Assembly (NCBI GenBank): GCA_023078555.1
Contig: CM041199.1
Location: 5,709,315-5,773,314, forward strand
DNA: 64,000 nt
From: Ulva prolifera
Lineage: Eukaryota; Chlorophyta; Ulvophyceae; Ulvales; Ulvaceae
Direction: 5' to 3'
In this document: in pieces, positions 20,115 to 32,627 of the stretch
Layout of the letters: every line of letters starts with the position of its first letter
How positions within the stretch are numbered: the first letter of the stretch is position 1
Notes under the pieces: generated by a model
Databases searched by the model: none
The model's input: the letters and a program-made list of their open reading frames with translations, nothing else
What the model was told of the DNA's origin: nothing
Position numbers and translations under genes: made by a program

Positions 20115-20467
20115 TTCAGATCTTTGAAACGCAGTGGATTCGTCAAAAGCCCATAACCTGTCACGACATGTGGGTCGTTAGCAAGCACTCTGTGTTTACA
20201 TGAGAGAGGGCGACATATTTATGCAATGAGTTTGAGGTCACACCTGTCACGACATGTGGGTCGTTAGCAAGCACTCTGTGATGCTCACTAACTACAGCTA
20301 CACTATATGCAGATCAATATCCCACAGTCATGACCACTAGCACACTGTTGCTGCATGATATGCATTAGCCGCTACATTGACTCAGCACGAGTCAGCGCGA
20401 GTCAGCGCGAGTCAGCATGTCTACTCAGCGGGCGCTCAGCACTAGGCTAAACACACTTCTCTCAACA

Positions 20468-20850
20468 ACAGCTCAAATACGTGGTTTCGTAGTGCTCAAT
20501 ATACATTTTCGTCGGTTCACATGCCCACAGCAGCCGCGTTGCGCGGCGATCCCTTATCCGAATTACGTTGGCACAAGTACCAAAGCGACGTTTTGCATGC
20601 ACGCGCGAATTGTTTGCAACTATCAGAGAAGCAAGTCATACAACATCTGACCACCACTTTTTCTCGCACTGACCAACATGTTACGGTTGCGCAAGAAGCT
20701 GCTCTGAACCCTGAATGCACTGTCCGACAGTGGTTAGAAGTGATTAGAGACTTTTACTTCACCAGCGGTCAGTTCAGACATAATATTGAACACGCGTGGC
20801 AGCGCTATGACGCGGCCGACTCTGCTGATTTTAATGAGCTTATGCACCAC
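20468..20850 (+). pseudogene. Fragment of the Gag-like ORF of LTR-X
   Basis: 383 bp correspond to 2742-3124 at offset 17726 and encode the last part of the Gag-like protein. They are joined on the left to the LTR of Copia-3 and on the right to Copia-1B, so the fragment travelled as part of a duplicated segment containing Copia-1. Confidence 0.85.
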
Positions 20851-23800
20851 TGTCGAGAGAAATAGGTTTAGTCTAGGCCAGTGTAAACATGCATGTAGTT
20901 GACTCACTTGTGTGATCATGAGGGTCGTGACAGCAGGGCGTACTCTGCATATATAGTCTAGATGTGGGCAGTGAGCTCTATCGAGTCTCACTGACCTTCC
21001 CTCTGTCACGACAGGTATGTCTACGTCTCTGCATCGTTCATGTCATGCTCCTGTATCTGTAAGTCGAGTCTCACTGACCTTCCCTCTGTCACGACAGGTT
21101 ATGGGCCTTTTTACGGATCCACTGCGATGAATCTCAAAGATGTGAAGTTAGGCTTAGATCTAACTCCCACCAACGCAGTCCAATGGTTCCATCGTATGGA
21201 GCTGTTGCTGCGCAGCGTCAGTTGCTGGAAGGTGGTCACAGAGGACGAAGGCACAGAGTCGATCAAAAATGCTGCCCGGCTTGCAATCTCATGCAACGTC
21301 GGAGACGACCTGATACATATTGTCAGCACGTCAGCTACTCCCAAAGAGATATGGGATGCCCTGAAGAAGCAGTTCTCAGGCGTGAGCGCAGCACGGAAGA
21401 TGGCTTTATCTCGCAGCCAAGCTTGCTTCCGAAAGTCTGCAGATGAGTCACTCGATCAGTTCATAACGAGAGCAGAGCAGCTCCGAGCTGAACTAGCATC
21501 AGCACAGATGTTGAAAGAAGAAGAATTTGTTCTAGTCTTCCTTGCAGCTTTAGATGAATCCTCATATACGTCATGGGCGCAAGCAATCGCAGCCCAAGCA
21601 GAGCTGCCCACATTCGCGGATGTGACAGAGAATCTTCGTGGTACGTTTTACCAGAAGTTGCACACCACCGGTAGCACCTCGCAGTCCGAGGCTTACCAGA
21701 CAGGTAGTACCCACTCTCAACAAGAGTGTGACTACTGCCACCACAAGGGTCACCATATCCTTCAATGTTTCAAATTGAAAAATGATCAGCAAGCAGCGCA
21801 GAGTGATCCCGGGTACAAGCAAGGCAGAGGCCGTGGCAGAGGCCGTGGCCGAGGCAGAGGCCGAGGTAGAGGTCGTGGCCGTGGCTCCTATGCCAACCAC
21901 ACCAGTGCATTTGTCTGCATCGCTGCAAACAAGGTTGCAACTGACAGGTCCAAGTGGTTATTCGACTCAGCTTCGACTGACCACATGGTGAATGACCCCG
22001 CCGTTCTCCATGATGCCAAGCCCTTCAGCTCCAAGTGCACAGTTGCCAACAAACAGACAGCCGAAGTCACTGCAGTTGGCACCGTGCAGCTCACCAACCA
22101 TCATGGTAATCAGGTCACTCTCAAAGGCGTCTTGCTCGTCCCCACTCTACAGCACAACCTCATCTCTCTCAGCCGTGCAGACGAAGCAGGTTTGTCCTAC
22201 TCTGGCCAAAACAACAAAATCGTCCTAAGGGATCAGCGTACAGAGCTGCTGGTAGGGCCTTTGACAAATGGTCTCTACGAGGTGCGATGCAAGCCCGTGC
22301 TCTCAGGCTCCGCGCCTGACATACAGGCTGCCAACGTGTCCCACTCAGACAATGCCATCCTATGGCATCGCAGACTTGGCCATGCTGGCCACAGCACTCT
22401 TGCAAAGATGTCAAGAGGTGAAACAGTGCGCGGATTGCCGCCACCACAAGCATTTGAACAGCAGCTCCAATCAACAGCCGTATGCACACCATGTGCTGAA
22501 GGCAAGATGAAACGCAAACCATTTCCAGCCTCACACCAACGTGCAACCAAGAAGCTAGAGAAGCTTCATGTGGACATTGCTGGTCCTTTTGTGACGACAC
22601 CGGGCAAGGCTAATTACTATCTCATGATTGTTGATGACTTCAGCAACTACAAGCTCGTCACTCCAATTGCTCGCAAGTCAGATGCTGCAGACTGCCTCAT
22701 GGACATCATCCCGAGGCTTGAAAACAAGTACGATTCGAAAGTACAGTACATGCGGTTTGATCGAGATGCCGTGTTCCTCTCAAACCGCATGAAAGCATGG
22801 TTCAAAAGCATTCATATTGAGCCACAGCCTACATCTGGCTACAGCCCACCGGAGAACGGGCATGCTGAGCGCGGCATCGGCAGCACCTCGGACATTCGTG
22901 ATGCCCTATTGTCAGATTCCGGTTTGAAGAATATATATTGGGCAGAGGCAGTGGTGCATGCTGCATACCTCTCCAATATCATGAGCAGCAATGGCGGTCC
23001 GTCCGCATGGGAGCTGCTCAAAGGCAGCAAGCCAGACATCAGTGACTTGCATGTGTGGGGCTGCACATGCCACTACAAGATTCCAGCGCAGAAGCGCAAA
23101 AAGGGTGAGCTTCCGCCCAAATCTTCAGTGGGCAAGTTCCTTGGGTTTGCCCAGCCAAACTTCCAAGCATACCGAGTTTTGTTGCCCAATGGTTCAGTCA
23201 TCATCTCGAGGGATGTCAAATTTGATGAATCAGCAGCACCGGCCAGCGATGCCCGGATTGACAACGACTGTTCCAATCTGATGGAGACAGCAATGTCGCA
23301 TCCGCAGATCAACCAGCAACCAGAGCAGCCACCGCAACAGCCGCAGCTGCCACCGCAACAGCCACAGCCTGCCGTGCAACCACAACAGCAACAGCCTGCC
23401 GTGCAACCGGATCTTGTGCATCTCATGGCGGAAAATCCTTTGTTTGATGCAGCACACGGCGATAATGCAGCGCCAAACTCCCAGCCGAACACACCAAGGC
23501 GCAATCCACCTCGCACTAAACAGCCTCCTCAGGATCCATATCAGAAATATCTCCATGGCTTGCCGCAAAGTTCTCACGTAAATTTTCACCTGTAGGGCTC
23601 CCCCCGGAGCCCACGACGCTGACAGCAGCTCTCGCCGGACCTGAGGCACCCATGTGGCAAGCGGCGGTTGAAGAGGAGTACACCTCCCTGGTTTCCATGA
23701 ATGCGTGGGAGCTGGTGCGGCTGCCATCAGGCAAGAACGCCATTCCTTGCAAGTGGGTTTTCAAACGAAAACTCAATGCAGATGGCTCCATTGAACGCTA

Positions 23801-25403
23801 CAAAGCCCGCTTGGTGATAAAAGGGTTTTATCAGAGAGAAGGTATAGACTACAATGCGGTCTTTGCCCCCGTTGTGCGTGCCAGCACCGTGCGCCTATTT
23901 CTCTCCATTGTTGCCTCTTTTGATCTTGTGTGTCATTCCATCGACATCAAGAATGCATTCATCCAAGGAGCCGTTGAAGAGAAGATCTTCATGAAGCAGC
24001 CAGACGGGTATGATGATGACTCAGGTCAGGTTTGCATGCTCAACAAGAGCTTGTATGGGCTGAAGCAGGCTCCACGTGTGTGGAACAAGACTATCACGGC
24101 CTACTTCGTGTTTCTGGGATTTGTTCAGAGCCAGAGTGATGGAGCACTCTTCATGCTGTACACAGAACAGCTTGGCTTCGTTTTGATCCTCTGCTACGTT
24201 GACGACATCCAGATCGCTGCAAAGCAACTCACCAGTGTTCAGAATATCAAGAAAGCCATCTTGACGAAGTTTCCAGGCAAAGACACAGGAGATTCCAAGT
24301 ATTTCCTGCAGATGACAATGCAACGCAACAGAGCAGCCCGCACGATCCACCTGAAGCAGCAACGACACATCGAGAAGCTCATTGATCAGCACGGACTGAA
24401 GGACGCATGGCCGATTGCAATCCCGATGATCACCAATCTCAGCAAAGACCCTGCAGGTCCAACCATCACAGATGTTGCAGCTGTCTCGCAATACAAGTCC
24501 ATCGTCGGAGCCCTGCTCCACATTGCCAACAACACTCGTCCTGATATTGCATTTGCTGTGTCATTTCTTGCTAGGTTCACTGCTCAGCCTACAGGTAGCA
24601 GCTTTGCAAGACTGAAAGATGTTTTGTTGTATCTCAAAGGCACAGCCTCATACAGCTTGAGATTAAGAGGACCAGAGTGCGCTCTTCATGGTTTTTGTGA
24701 CTCAGATTGGGCAGGTTGCACGTCGACACGGAAGTCGACGACCGGGTATGTTGTGAAATGTGGGTTAGGTTCCATTGCCTGGAAATCGGCCAAGCAGCCG
24801 ACCTTGAGCAGGTCTTCATCCGAAGCAGAATAAATTGCAGCAGGAGAAATTGCGAAAGAAGTGCAGTATTTTTTCAACATGGTCCCTCAAATGGGGCTGC
24901 CCTCTTTTTGTATTGCAGTGGGTATTGACAATCAAGCAGCGAAGAGTTTGATTGAGGACCCATTGTCTGCTGCACGTACGAGGCACATTGAGACGATCTA
25001 TCATCACATCAGGGAGAAGGTCAAGCGCAAGCAGATGCGTTTTGTACAAGTGCCAACAGCTGATAACCCAGCTGACATTTTGACGAAGCCGTTGCCTCAA
25101 CAGTTGTTTGAGAAGCATCGCCAGACCCTAGGAGTTGTGCCTTAGACTACGTGGGAGTGTCGAGAAAAATAGGTTTAGTCTAGGCCAGTGTGAACATGCA
25201 TGTAGTTGACTCACTTGTGTGATCATGAGGGTCGTGACAGCAGGGCGTACTCTGCATATATAGTCTAGATGTGGGCAGTGAGCTCTATCGAGTCTCACTG
25301 ACCTTCCCTCTGTCACGACAGGTATGTCTACGTCTCTGCATCGTTCATGTCATGCTCCTGTATCTGTAAGTCGAGTCTCACTGACCTTCCCTCTGTCACG
25401 ACA
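20851..25403 (+). mobile_element. Copia-1B, nearly whole
   Basis: This is a second copy of Copia-1A at a constant offset of 17726. LTRs are 20851-21096 and 25158-25403, differing at about two sites, and the primer site is at 21097-21107. Both outer junctions match those of Copia-1A, so it is a segmental copy and not a new transposition. It has about one break more than copy A, in the RNase H part. Confidence 0.92.
21127..23595 (+). CDS. Copia-1B ORF1: Gag, protease, integrase
   Basis: 822 residues, open throughout and almost identical to the ORF1 at 3401-5869, with the same CCHC knuckle, Arg-Gly tract, DSAST protease site and integrase motifs. One difference is Gln for His in the SYSGQNNK segment, shared with the copy at 43275, so copies B and C are closer to each other here than to copy A. 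Confidence 0.88.
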   Translation: MNLKDVKLGLDLTPTNAVQWFHRMELLLRSVSCWKVVTEDEGTESIKNAARLAISCNVGDDLIHIVSTSATPKEIWDALKKQFSGVSAARKMALSRSQACFRKSADESLDQFITRAEQLRAELASAQMLKEEEFVLVFLAALDESSYTSWAQAIAAQAELPTFADVTENLRGTFYQKLHTTGSTSQSEAYQTGSTHSQQECDYCHHKGHHILQCFKLKNDQQAAQSDPGYKQGRGRGRGRGRGRGRGRGRGRGSYANHTSAFVCIAANKVATDRSKWLFDSASTDHMVNDPAVLHDAKPFSSKCTVANKQTAEVTAVGTVQLTNHHGNQVTLKGVLLVPTLQHNLISLSRADEAGLSYSGQNNKIVLRDQRTELLVGPLTNGLYEVRCKPVLSGSAPDIQAANVSHSDNAILWHRRLGHAGHSTLAKMSRGETVRGLPPPQAFEQQLQSTAVCTPCAEGKMKRKPFPASHQRATKKLEKLHVDIAGPFVTTPGKANYYLMIVDDFSNYKLVTPIARKSDAADCLMDIIPRLENKYDSKVQYMRFDRDAVFLSNRMKAWFKSIHIEPQPTSGYSPPENGHAERGIGSTSDIRDALLSDSGLKNIYWAEAVVHAAYLSNIMSSNGGPSAWELLKGSKPDISDLHVWGCTCHYKIPAQKRKKGELPPKSSVGKFLGFAQPNFQAYRVLLPNGSVIISRDVKFDESAAPASDARIDNDCSNLMETAMSHPQINQQPEQPPQQPQLPPQQPQPAVQPQQQQPAVQPDLVHLMAENPLFDAAHGDNAAPNSQPNTPRRNPPRTKQPPQDPYQKYLHGLPQSSHVNFHL

Positions 25404-27433
25404 CCTTCATCCGCTTGCGGTCAACATGACCGTCCCGAGTTCGTGTAAAGCGGACATGCCCCCGTCTGCGTGGAGTGAGAATGATTGCTTGGACTCCGTC
25501 TTCATTGAAGTTTCCTTCATCCGCTTGGAGTCAACATGACCGTCCCGAGTTCTTGTAAAGCGGACATGCCCCCGTCTGCGTGGAGTGAGAATGATTGCTT
25601 GGACTCCGTCTTCATTAAAGTTGCCTTCATCCGCTTGGAGTCAACATGACCGTCCCGAGTTCGTGTAAAGCGGACATGCCCCCGTCTGCGTGGAGTGAGA
25701 ATGATTGCTTGGACTCCGTCTTCATTGTAGTTGCCTTCATCCGCTTGGAGTCAACATGACCGTCCCGAGTTCGTGTGAAGCGGACATGCCCCCGTCTGCG
25801 TGGAGTGAGAATGATTGGTTGGACTCCGTCTTCATTGAAGTTGCCTTCATCCGCTTGCGGTCAACATGACCGTTCCGAGTTCGTGTAAAGCGGACATGCA
25901 CGCGTCTGCGTGGAGTGAGAATGATTGCTTGGACTCCGTCTTCATTGAAGTTGCCTTCATCCGCTTGCAGTCAACATGTCCTCTCCGACGCCGTGTGAAT
26001 AAAACATGTTCGCGTCCGTGTGGAGTCAACATGACCGTCCCGAGTTCGTATGAAGCGGACATGCCCCCGTCTGCGTGGAGTGAGAATGATTGCTTGGACT
26101 CCGTCTTCATTGTAGTTGCCTTCATCCGCTTGGAGTCAACATGTCCTCTCCGACGCCGTGTGAATAAAGCATGTTCGCTTCCGCTTGGAGTCAACATGAC
26201 CGTCCCGAGGTCGTGTGAAGCGGACATGCACGCGTCTGCGTGGATTGATTATGATTGCGTGGACTCCGTCTTCATTGAAGTTGCCTTCATCCGCTTGGAG
26301 TCAACATGACCGTCCCGAGTTCGTGTGAAGTGGACATGCCCCCGTCTGCGTGGAGTGAGAATGATTGGGTGGACTCCGTCTTCATTGAAGTTGCCTTCAT
26401 CCGCTTGCAGTCAACATGACCGTTCCGAGTTCGTGTAAAGCGGACATGCACGCGTCTGCGTGGAGTGAGAATGATTGCTTGGACTCCGTCTTCATTGAAG
26501 TTGCCTTCATCCGCTTGCAGTCAACATGTCCTCTCCGACGCCGTGTGAATAAAACATGTTCGCGTCCGTGTGGAGTCAACATGACCGTCCCGAGTTCGTG
26601 TGAAGCGGACATGCCCCCGTCTGCGTGGAGTGAGAATGATTGCTTGGACTCCGTCTTCATTGAAGTTGCCTTCATCCGCTTGGAGTCAACATGTCCTCTC
26701 CGACGCCGTGTGAATAAAACATGTTCGCGTCCGTGTGGAGTCAACATGACCGTCCCGAGTTCGTGTGAAGCGGACATGCACGCGTCTGCGTGGATTGAGA
26801 ATGATTGCGTGGACTCCTTCTTCATTGAAGTTGCCTTCATCCGCTTGCAGTCAACATGACCGTTCCGAGTTCGTGTAAAGCGGACATGCACGCGTCTGCG
26901 TGGAGTGAGAATGATTGCTTGGACTCCGTCTTCATTGAAGTTGCCTTCATCCGCTTGCAGTCAACATGTCCTCTCCGACGCCGTGTGAATAAAACATGTT
27001 CGCGTCCGTGTGGAGTCAACATGACCATCCCGAGTTCGTGTGAAGCGGACATGCACGCGTCTGCGTGGATTGATTATGATTGCATGGACTCCGTCTTCAT
27101 TGAAGTTGCCCTCATCCGCTTGCAGTCAACATGTCCTCTCCGACGCCGTGTGAATAAAACATGTTCGCGTCCGTGTGGAGTCAACATGACCATCCCGAGT
27201 TCGTGTGAAGCGGACATGCACGCGTCTGCGTGGATTGATTATGATTGCATGGACTCCGTCTTCATTGAAGTTGCCTTCATCCGCTTGCAGTCAACATGTC
27301 CTCTCCGACGCCGTGTGAATAAAACATGTTCGCGTCCGTGTGGAGTCAACATGACCGTCCTGAGTTCGTGTGAAGCGGACATGCCCCCGTCTGCGTGGAG
27401 TAAGAATGATTGCTTGGACTCTGTGTTCATTGT

Positions 27434-27592
27434 CCCTTCGTAAGTTACACATATCTGGCCATTGTATGGCAAAGCAAACAGACAACATCAAGCCAACCCA
27501 GCGAACGGCCGCCACACCAGCAACCACAAGAAAGCTTACTTACGAACACCAGCAACCACAAGAAAGCAGCACAGCAAAAAGCCCCAGACAAT
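27434..27592 (-). repeat. Mini-element M, array copy 1
   Basis: A 159-bp unit is inserted in satellite subunit b between TGTGTTCATTGT (27422-27433) and TGTCTTCATTGT (27593-27604), a 12-bp target duplication with one mismatch. The plus-strand left end CCCTTCGTAAGTTACAC and the inner CTTACTTACGAA form an inverted repeat. A 21-bp segment is duplicated inside. Confidence 0.85.
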
Positions 27593-28264
27593 TGTCTTCA
27601 TTGTAGTTGCCTTCATCCGCTTGGAGTCAACATGTCCTCTCCGACGCCGTGTGAATAAAGCATGTTCGCGTCCGTGTGGAGTCAACATGACCGTCCCGAG
27701 TTCGTGTGAAGCGGACATGCACGCGTCTGCGTGGATTGATTATGATTGCGTGGACTCCGTCTTCATTGAAGTTGCCTTCATCCGCTTGCAGTCAACATGT
27801 CCTCTCCGACGCCGTGTGAATAAAACATGTTCGCGTCCGTGTGGAGTCAACATGACCATCCCGAGTTCGTGTGAAGCGGACATGCACGCGTCTGCGTGGA
27901 TTGATTATGATTGCATGGACTCCGTCTTCATTGAAGTTGCCTTCATCCGCTTGCAGTCAACATGTCCTCTCCGACGCCGTGTGAATAAAACATGTTCGCG
28001 TCCGTGTGGAGTCAACATGACCATCCCGAGTTCGTGTGAAGCGGACATGCACGCGTCTGCGTGGATTGATTATGATTGCATGGACTCCGTCTTCATTGAA
28101 GTTGCCTTCATCCGCTTGCAGTCAACATGTCCTCTCCGACGCCGTGTGAATAAAACATGTTCGCGTCCGTGTGGAGTCAACATGACCGTCCCGAGTTCGT
28201 GTGAAGCGGACATGCCCCCGTCTGCGTGGAGTAAGAATGATTGCTTGGACTCTGTGTTCATTGT

Positions 28265-28423
28265 CCCTTCGTAAGTTACACATATCTGGCCATTGTATGG
28301 CAAAGCAAACAGACAACATCAAGCCAACCCAGCGAACGGCCGCCACACCAGCAACCACAAGAAAGCTTACTTACGAACACCAGCAACCACAAGAAAGCAG
28401 CACAGCAAAAAGCCCCAGACAAT
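28265..28423 (-). repeat. Mini-element M, array copy 2
   Basis: Same insertion edges as copy 1, 831 bp downstream. 831 is 336 plus nine 55-bp steps, so it arose by amplification of the array. Confidence 0.85.
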
Positions 28424-28765
28424 TGTCTTCATTGTAGTTGCCTTCATCCGCTTGGAGTCAACATGTCCTCTCCGACGCCGTGTGAATAAAGCATGTTCGC
28501 TTCCGCTTGGAGTCAACATGACCGTCCCGAGTTCGTGTGAAGCGGACATGCACGCGTCTGCGTGGATTGATTATGATTGCGTGGACTCCGTCTTCATTGA
28601 AGTTGCCTTCATCCGCTTGCAGTCAACATGTCCTCTCCGACGCCGTGTGAATAAAACATGTTCGCGTCCGTGTGGAGTCAACATGACCGTCCCGAGTTCG
28701 TGTGAAGCGGACATGCCCCCGTCTGCGTGGAGTAAGAATGATTGCTTGGACTCTGTGTTCATTGT

Positions 28766-28924
28766 CCCTTCGTAAGTTACACATATCTGGCCATTGTATG
28801 GCAAAGCAAACAGACAACATCAAGCCAACCCAGCGAACGGCCGCCACACCAGCAACCACAAGAAAGCTTACTTACGAACACCAGCAACCACAAGAAAGCA
28901 GCACAGCAAAAAGCCCCAGACAAT
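28766..28924 (-). repeat. Mini-element M, array copy 3
   Basis: Same edges; spacing 501 bp from the previous copy (336 + 165). Confidence 0.85.
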
Positions 28925-29101
28925 TGTCTTCATTGTAGTTGCCTTCATCCGCTTGGAGTCAACATGTCCTCTCCGACGCCGTGTGAATAAAACATGTTCG
29001 CGTCCGTGTGGAGTCAACATGACCGTCCCGAGTTCGTGTGAAGCGGACATGCCCCCGTCTGCGTGGAGTAAGAATGATTGCTTGGACTCTGTGTTCATTG
29101 T

Positions 29102-29260
29102 CCCTTCGTAAGTTACACATATCTGGCCATTGTATGGCAAAGCAAACAGACAACATCAAGCCAACCCAGCGAACGGCCGCCACACCAGCAACCACAAGAA
29201 AGCTTACTTACGAACACCAGCAACCACAAGAAAGCAGCACAGCAAAAAGCCCCAGACAAT
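29102..29260 (-). repeat. Mini-element M, array copy 4
   Basis: Same edges; spacing 336 bp, the smallest seen. It equals one 165-bp unit plus 171 bp of element and target duplication. Confidence 0.85.
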
Positions 29261-31857
29261 TGTCTTCATTGTAGTTGCCTTCATCCGCTTGGAGTCAACA
29301 TGTCCTCTCCGACGCCGTGTGAATAAAGCATGTTCGCTTCCGCTTGGAGTCAACATGACCGTCCCGAGTTCGTGTGAAGCGGACATGCACGCGTCTGCGT
29401 GGATTGATTATGATTGCGTGGACTCCGTCTTCATTGAAGTTGCCTTCATCCGCTTGGAGTCAACATGACCGTCCCGAGTTCGTGTAAAGCGGACATGCAC
29501 GCGTCTGCGTGGAGTGAGAATGATTGCTTGGACTCCGTCTTCATCGAAGTTGCCTTTATCCGCTTGCAGTCAACATGTCCTCTCCGACGCCGTGTGAATA
29601 AAACATGTTCGCGTCCGTGTGGAGTCAACATGACCGTCCCGAGTTCGTGTGAAGCGGACATGCCCCCGTCTGCGTGGAGTGAGAATGATTGCTTGGACTC
29701 CGTCTTCATTGAAGTTGCCTTCATCCGCTTGGAGTCAACATGTCCTCTCCGACGCCGTGTGAATAAAACATGTTCGCGTCCGTGTGGAGTCAACATGACC
29801 GTCCCGAGTTCGTGTGAAGCGGACATGCCCCCGTCTGCGTGGAGTGAGAATGATTGCTTGGACTCCGTCTTCATTGAAGTTGCCTTCATCCGCTTGCAGT
29901 CAACATGACCGTCCCGAGTTCGTGTAAAGCGGACATGCACGCGTCTGCGTGGAGTGAGAATGATTGCTTGGACTCCGTCTTCATTGAAGTTGCCTTCATC
30001 CGCTTGCAGTCAACATGTCCTCTCCGACGCCGTGTGAATAAAACATGTTCGCGTCCGTGTGGAGTCAACATGACCGTCCCGAGTTCGTGTGAAGCGGACA
30101 TGCCCCCGTCTGCGTGGAGTGAGAATGATTGGGTGGACTCCGTCTTCATTGAAGTTGCCTTCATCCGCTTGCAGTCAACATGACCGTCCCGAGTTCGTGT
30201 AAAGCGGACATGCACGCGTCTGCGTGGAGTGAGAATGATTGCTTGGACTCCGTCTTCATTGAAGTTGCCTTCATCCGCTTGCAGTCAACATGTCCTCTCC
30301 GACGCCGTGTGAATAAAACATGTTCGCGTCCGTGTGGAGTCAACATGACCGTCCCGAGTTCGTGTGAAGCGGACATGCCCCCGTCTGCGTGGAGTGAGAA
30401 TGATTGGGTGGACTCCGTCTTCATTGAAGTTGCCTTCATCCGCTTGCAGTCAACATGACCGTCCCGAGTTCGTGTAAAGCGGACATGCACGCGTCTGCGT
30501 GGAGTGAGAATGATTGCTTGGACTCCGTCTTCATTGAAGTTGCCTTCATCCGCTTGCAGTCAACATGTCCTCTCCGACGCCGTGTGAATAAAACATGTTC
30601 GCGTCCGTGTGGAGTCAACATGACCGTCCCGAGTTCGTGTGAAGCGGACATGCCCCCGTCTGCGTGGAGTGAGAATGATTGCTTGGACTCCGTCTTCATT
30701 GAAGTTGCCTTCATCCGCTTGCAGTCAACATGTCCTCTCCGACGCCGTGTGAATAAAACATGTTCGCGTCCGTGTGGAGTCAACATGACCGTCCCGAGTT
30801 CGTGTGAAGCGGACATGCCCCCGTCTGCGTGGAGTGAGAATGATTGCTTGGACTCCGTCTTCATTGAAGTTGCCTTCATCCGCTTGCAGTCAACATGACC
30901 GTCCCGAGTTCGTGTAAAGCGGACATGCACGCGTCTGCGTGGAGTGAGAATGATTGCTTGGACTCCGTCTTCATTGAAGTTGCCTTCATCCGCTTGCAGT
31001 CAACATGTCCTCTCCGACGCCGTGTGAATAAAACATGTTCGCGTCCGTGTGGAGTCAACATGACCGTCCCGAGTTCGTGTGAAGCGGACATGCCCCCGTC
31101 TGCGTGGAGTGAGAATGATTGGGTGGACTCCGTCTTCATTGAAGTTGCCTTCATCCGCTTGCAGTCAACATGACCGTCCCGAGTTCGTGTAAAGCGGACA
31201 TGCACGCGTCTGCGTGGAGTGAGAATGATTGCTTGGACTCCGTCTTCATTGAAGTTGCCTTCATCCGCTTGCAGTCAACATGTCCTCTCCGACGCCGTGT
31301 GAATAAAACATGTTCGCGTCCGTGTGGAGTCAACATGACCGTCCCGAGTTCGTGTGAAGCGGACATGCCCCCGTCTGCGTGGAGTGAGAATGATTGGGTG
31401 GACTCCGTCTTCATTGAAGTTGCCTTCATCCGCTTGCAGTCAACATGACCGTCCCGAGTTCGTGTAAAGCGGACATGCACGCGTCTGCGTGGAGTGAGAA
31501 TGATTGCTTGGACTCCGTCTTCATTGAAGTTGCCTTCATCCGCTTGCAGTCAACATGTCCTCTCCGACGCCGTGTGAATAAAACATGTTCGCGTCCGTGT
31601 GGAGTCAACATGACCGTCCCGAGTTCGTGTGAAGCGGACATGCCCCCGTCTGCGTGGAGTGAGAATGATTGCTTGGACTCCGTCTTCATTGAAGTTGCCT
31701 TCATCCGCTTGCAGTCAACATGTCCTCTCCGACGCCGTGTGAATAAAACATGTTCGCGTCCGTGTGGAGTCAACATGACCGTCCCGAGTTCGTGTGAAGC
31801 GGACATGCCCCCGTCTGCGTGGAGTAAGAATGATTGCTTGGACTCTGTGTTCATTGT

Positions 31858-32016
31858 CCTTTCGTAAGTTACACATATCTGGCCATTGTATGGCAAAGCA
31901 AACAGACAACATCAAGCCAACCCAGCGAACGGCCGCCACACCAGCAACCACAAGAAAGCTTACTTACGAACACCAGCAACCACAAGAAAGCAGCACAGCA
32001 AAAAGCCCCAGACAAT
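31858..32016 (-). repeat. Mini-element M, array copy 5
   Basis: Same edges; spacing 2756 bp (336 plus 44 steps of 55). The gap holds the most regular 275-bp higher-order repeats. Confidence 0.85.
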
Positions 32017-32468
32017 TGTCTTCATTGTAGTTGCCTTCATCCGCTTGGAGTCAACATGTCCTCTCCGACGCCGTGTGAATAAAGCATGTTCGCTTCCGCT
32101 TGGAGTCAACATGACCGTCCCGAGTTCGTGTGAAGCGGACATGCACGCGTCTGCGTGGATTGATTATGATTGCGTGGACTCCGTCTTCATTGAAGTTGCC
32201 TTCATCCGCTTGGAGTCAACATGACCGTCCCGAGTTCGTGTAAAGCGGACATGCACGCGTCTGCGTGGAGTGAGAATGATTGCTTGGACTCCGTCTTCAT
32301 CGAAGTTGCCTTCATCCGCTTGCAGTCAACATGTCCTCTCCGACGCCGTGTGAATAAAACATGTTCGCGTCCGTGTGGAGTCAACATGACCGTCCCGAGT
32401 TCGTGTGAAGCGGACATGCCCCCGTCTGCGTGGAGTAAGAATGATTGCTTGGACTCTGTGTTCATTGT

Positions 32469-32627
32469 CCCTTCGTAAGTTACACATATCTGGCCATTGT
32501 ATGGCAAAGCAAACAGACAACATCAAGCCAACCCAGCGAACGGCCGCCACACCAGCAACCACAAGAAAGCTTACTTACGAACACCAGCAACCACAAGAAA
32601 GCAGCACAGCAAAAAGCCCCAGACAAT
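32469..32627 (-). repeat. Mini-element M, array copy 6
   Basis: Same edges; spacing 611 bp (336 + 275). Confidence 0.85.

Larger units (their letters stand above)
15731..20467 (-). mobile_element. Copia-3, Ty1/copia retrotransposon (minus strand)
   Basis: The 309-bp LTRs (15731-16039 and 20159-20467) appear identical, so the insertion is young. The half-tRNA primer site GGTTATGGGC lies next to the right-hand LTR on the minus strand. Proteins are clearly related to Copia-1 but diverged throughout. The element is nearly complete in layout, with a few breaks. No target duplication is seen: the left flank is the gypsy fragment (CATAG) and the right flank is the Gag-like ORF of LTR-X (ACAGC), so one side was rearranged. 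Confidence 0.9.

Noticed and set aside
20159-20467. Target duplication of Copia-3
   Set aside because: The outer flanks CATAG and ACAGC do not match, so the present right or left neighbour is not the original one.
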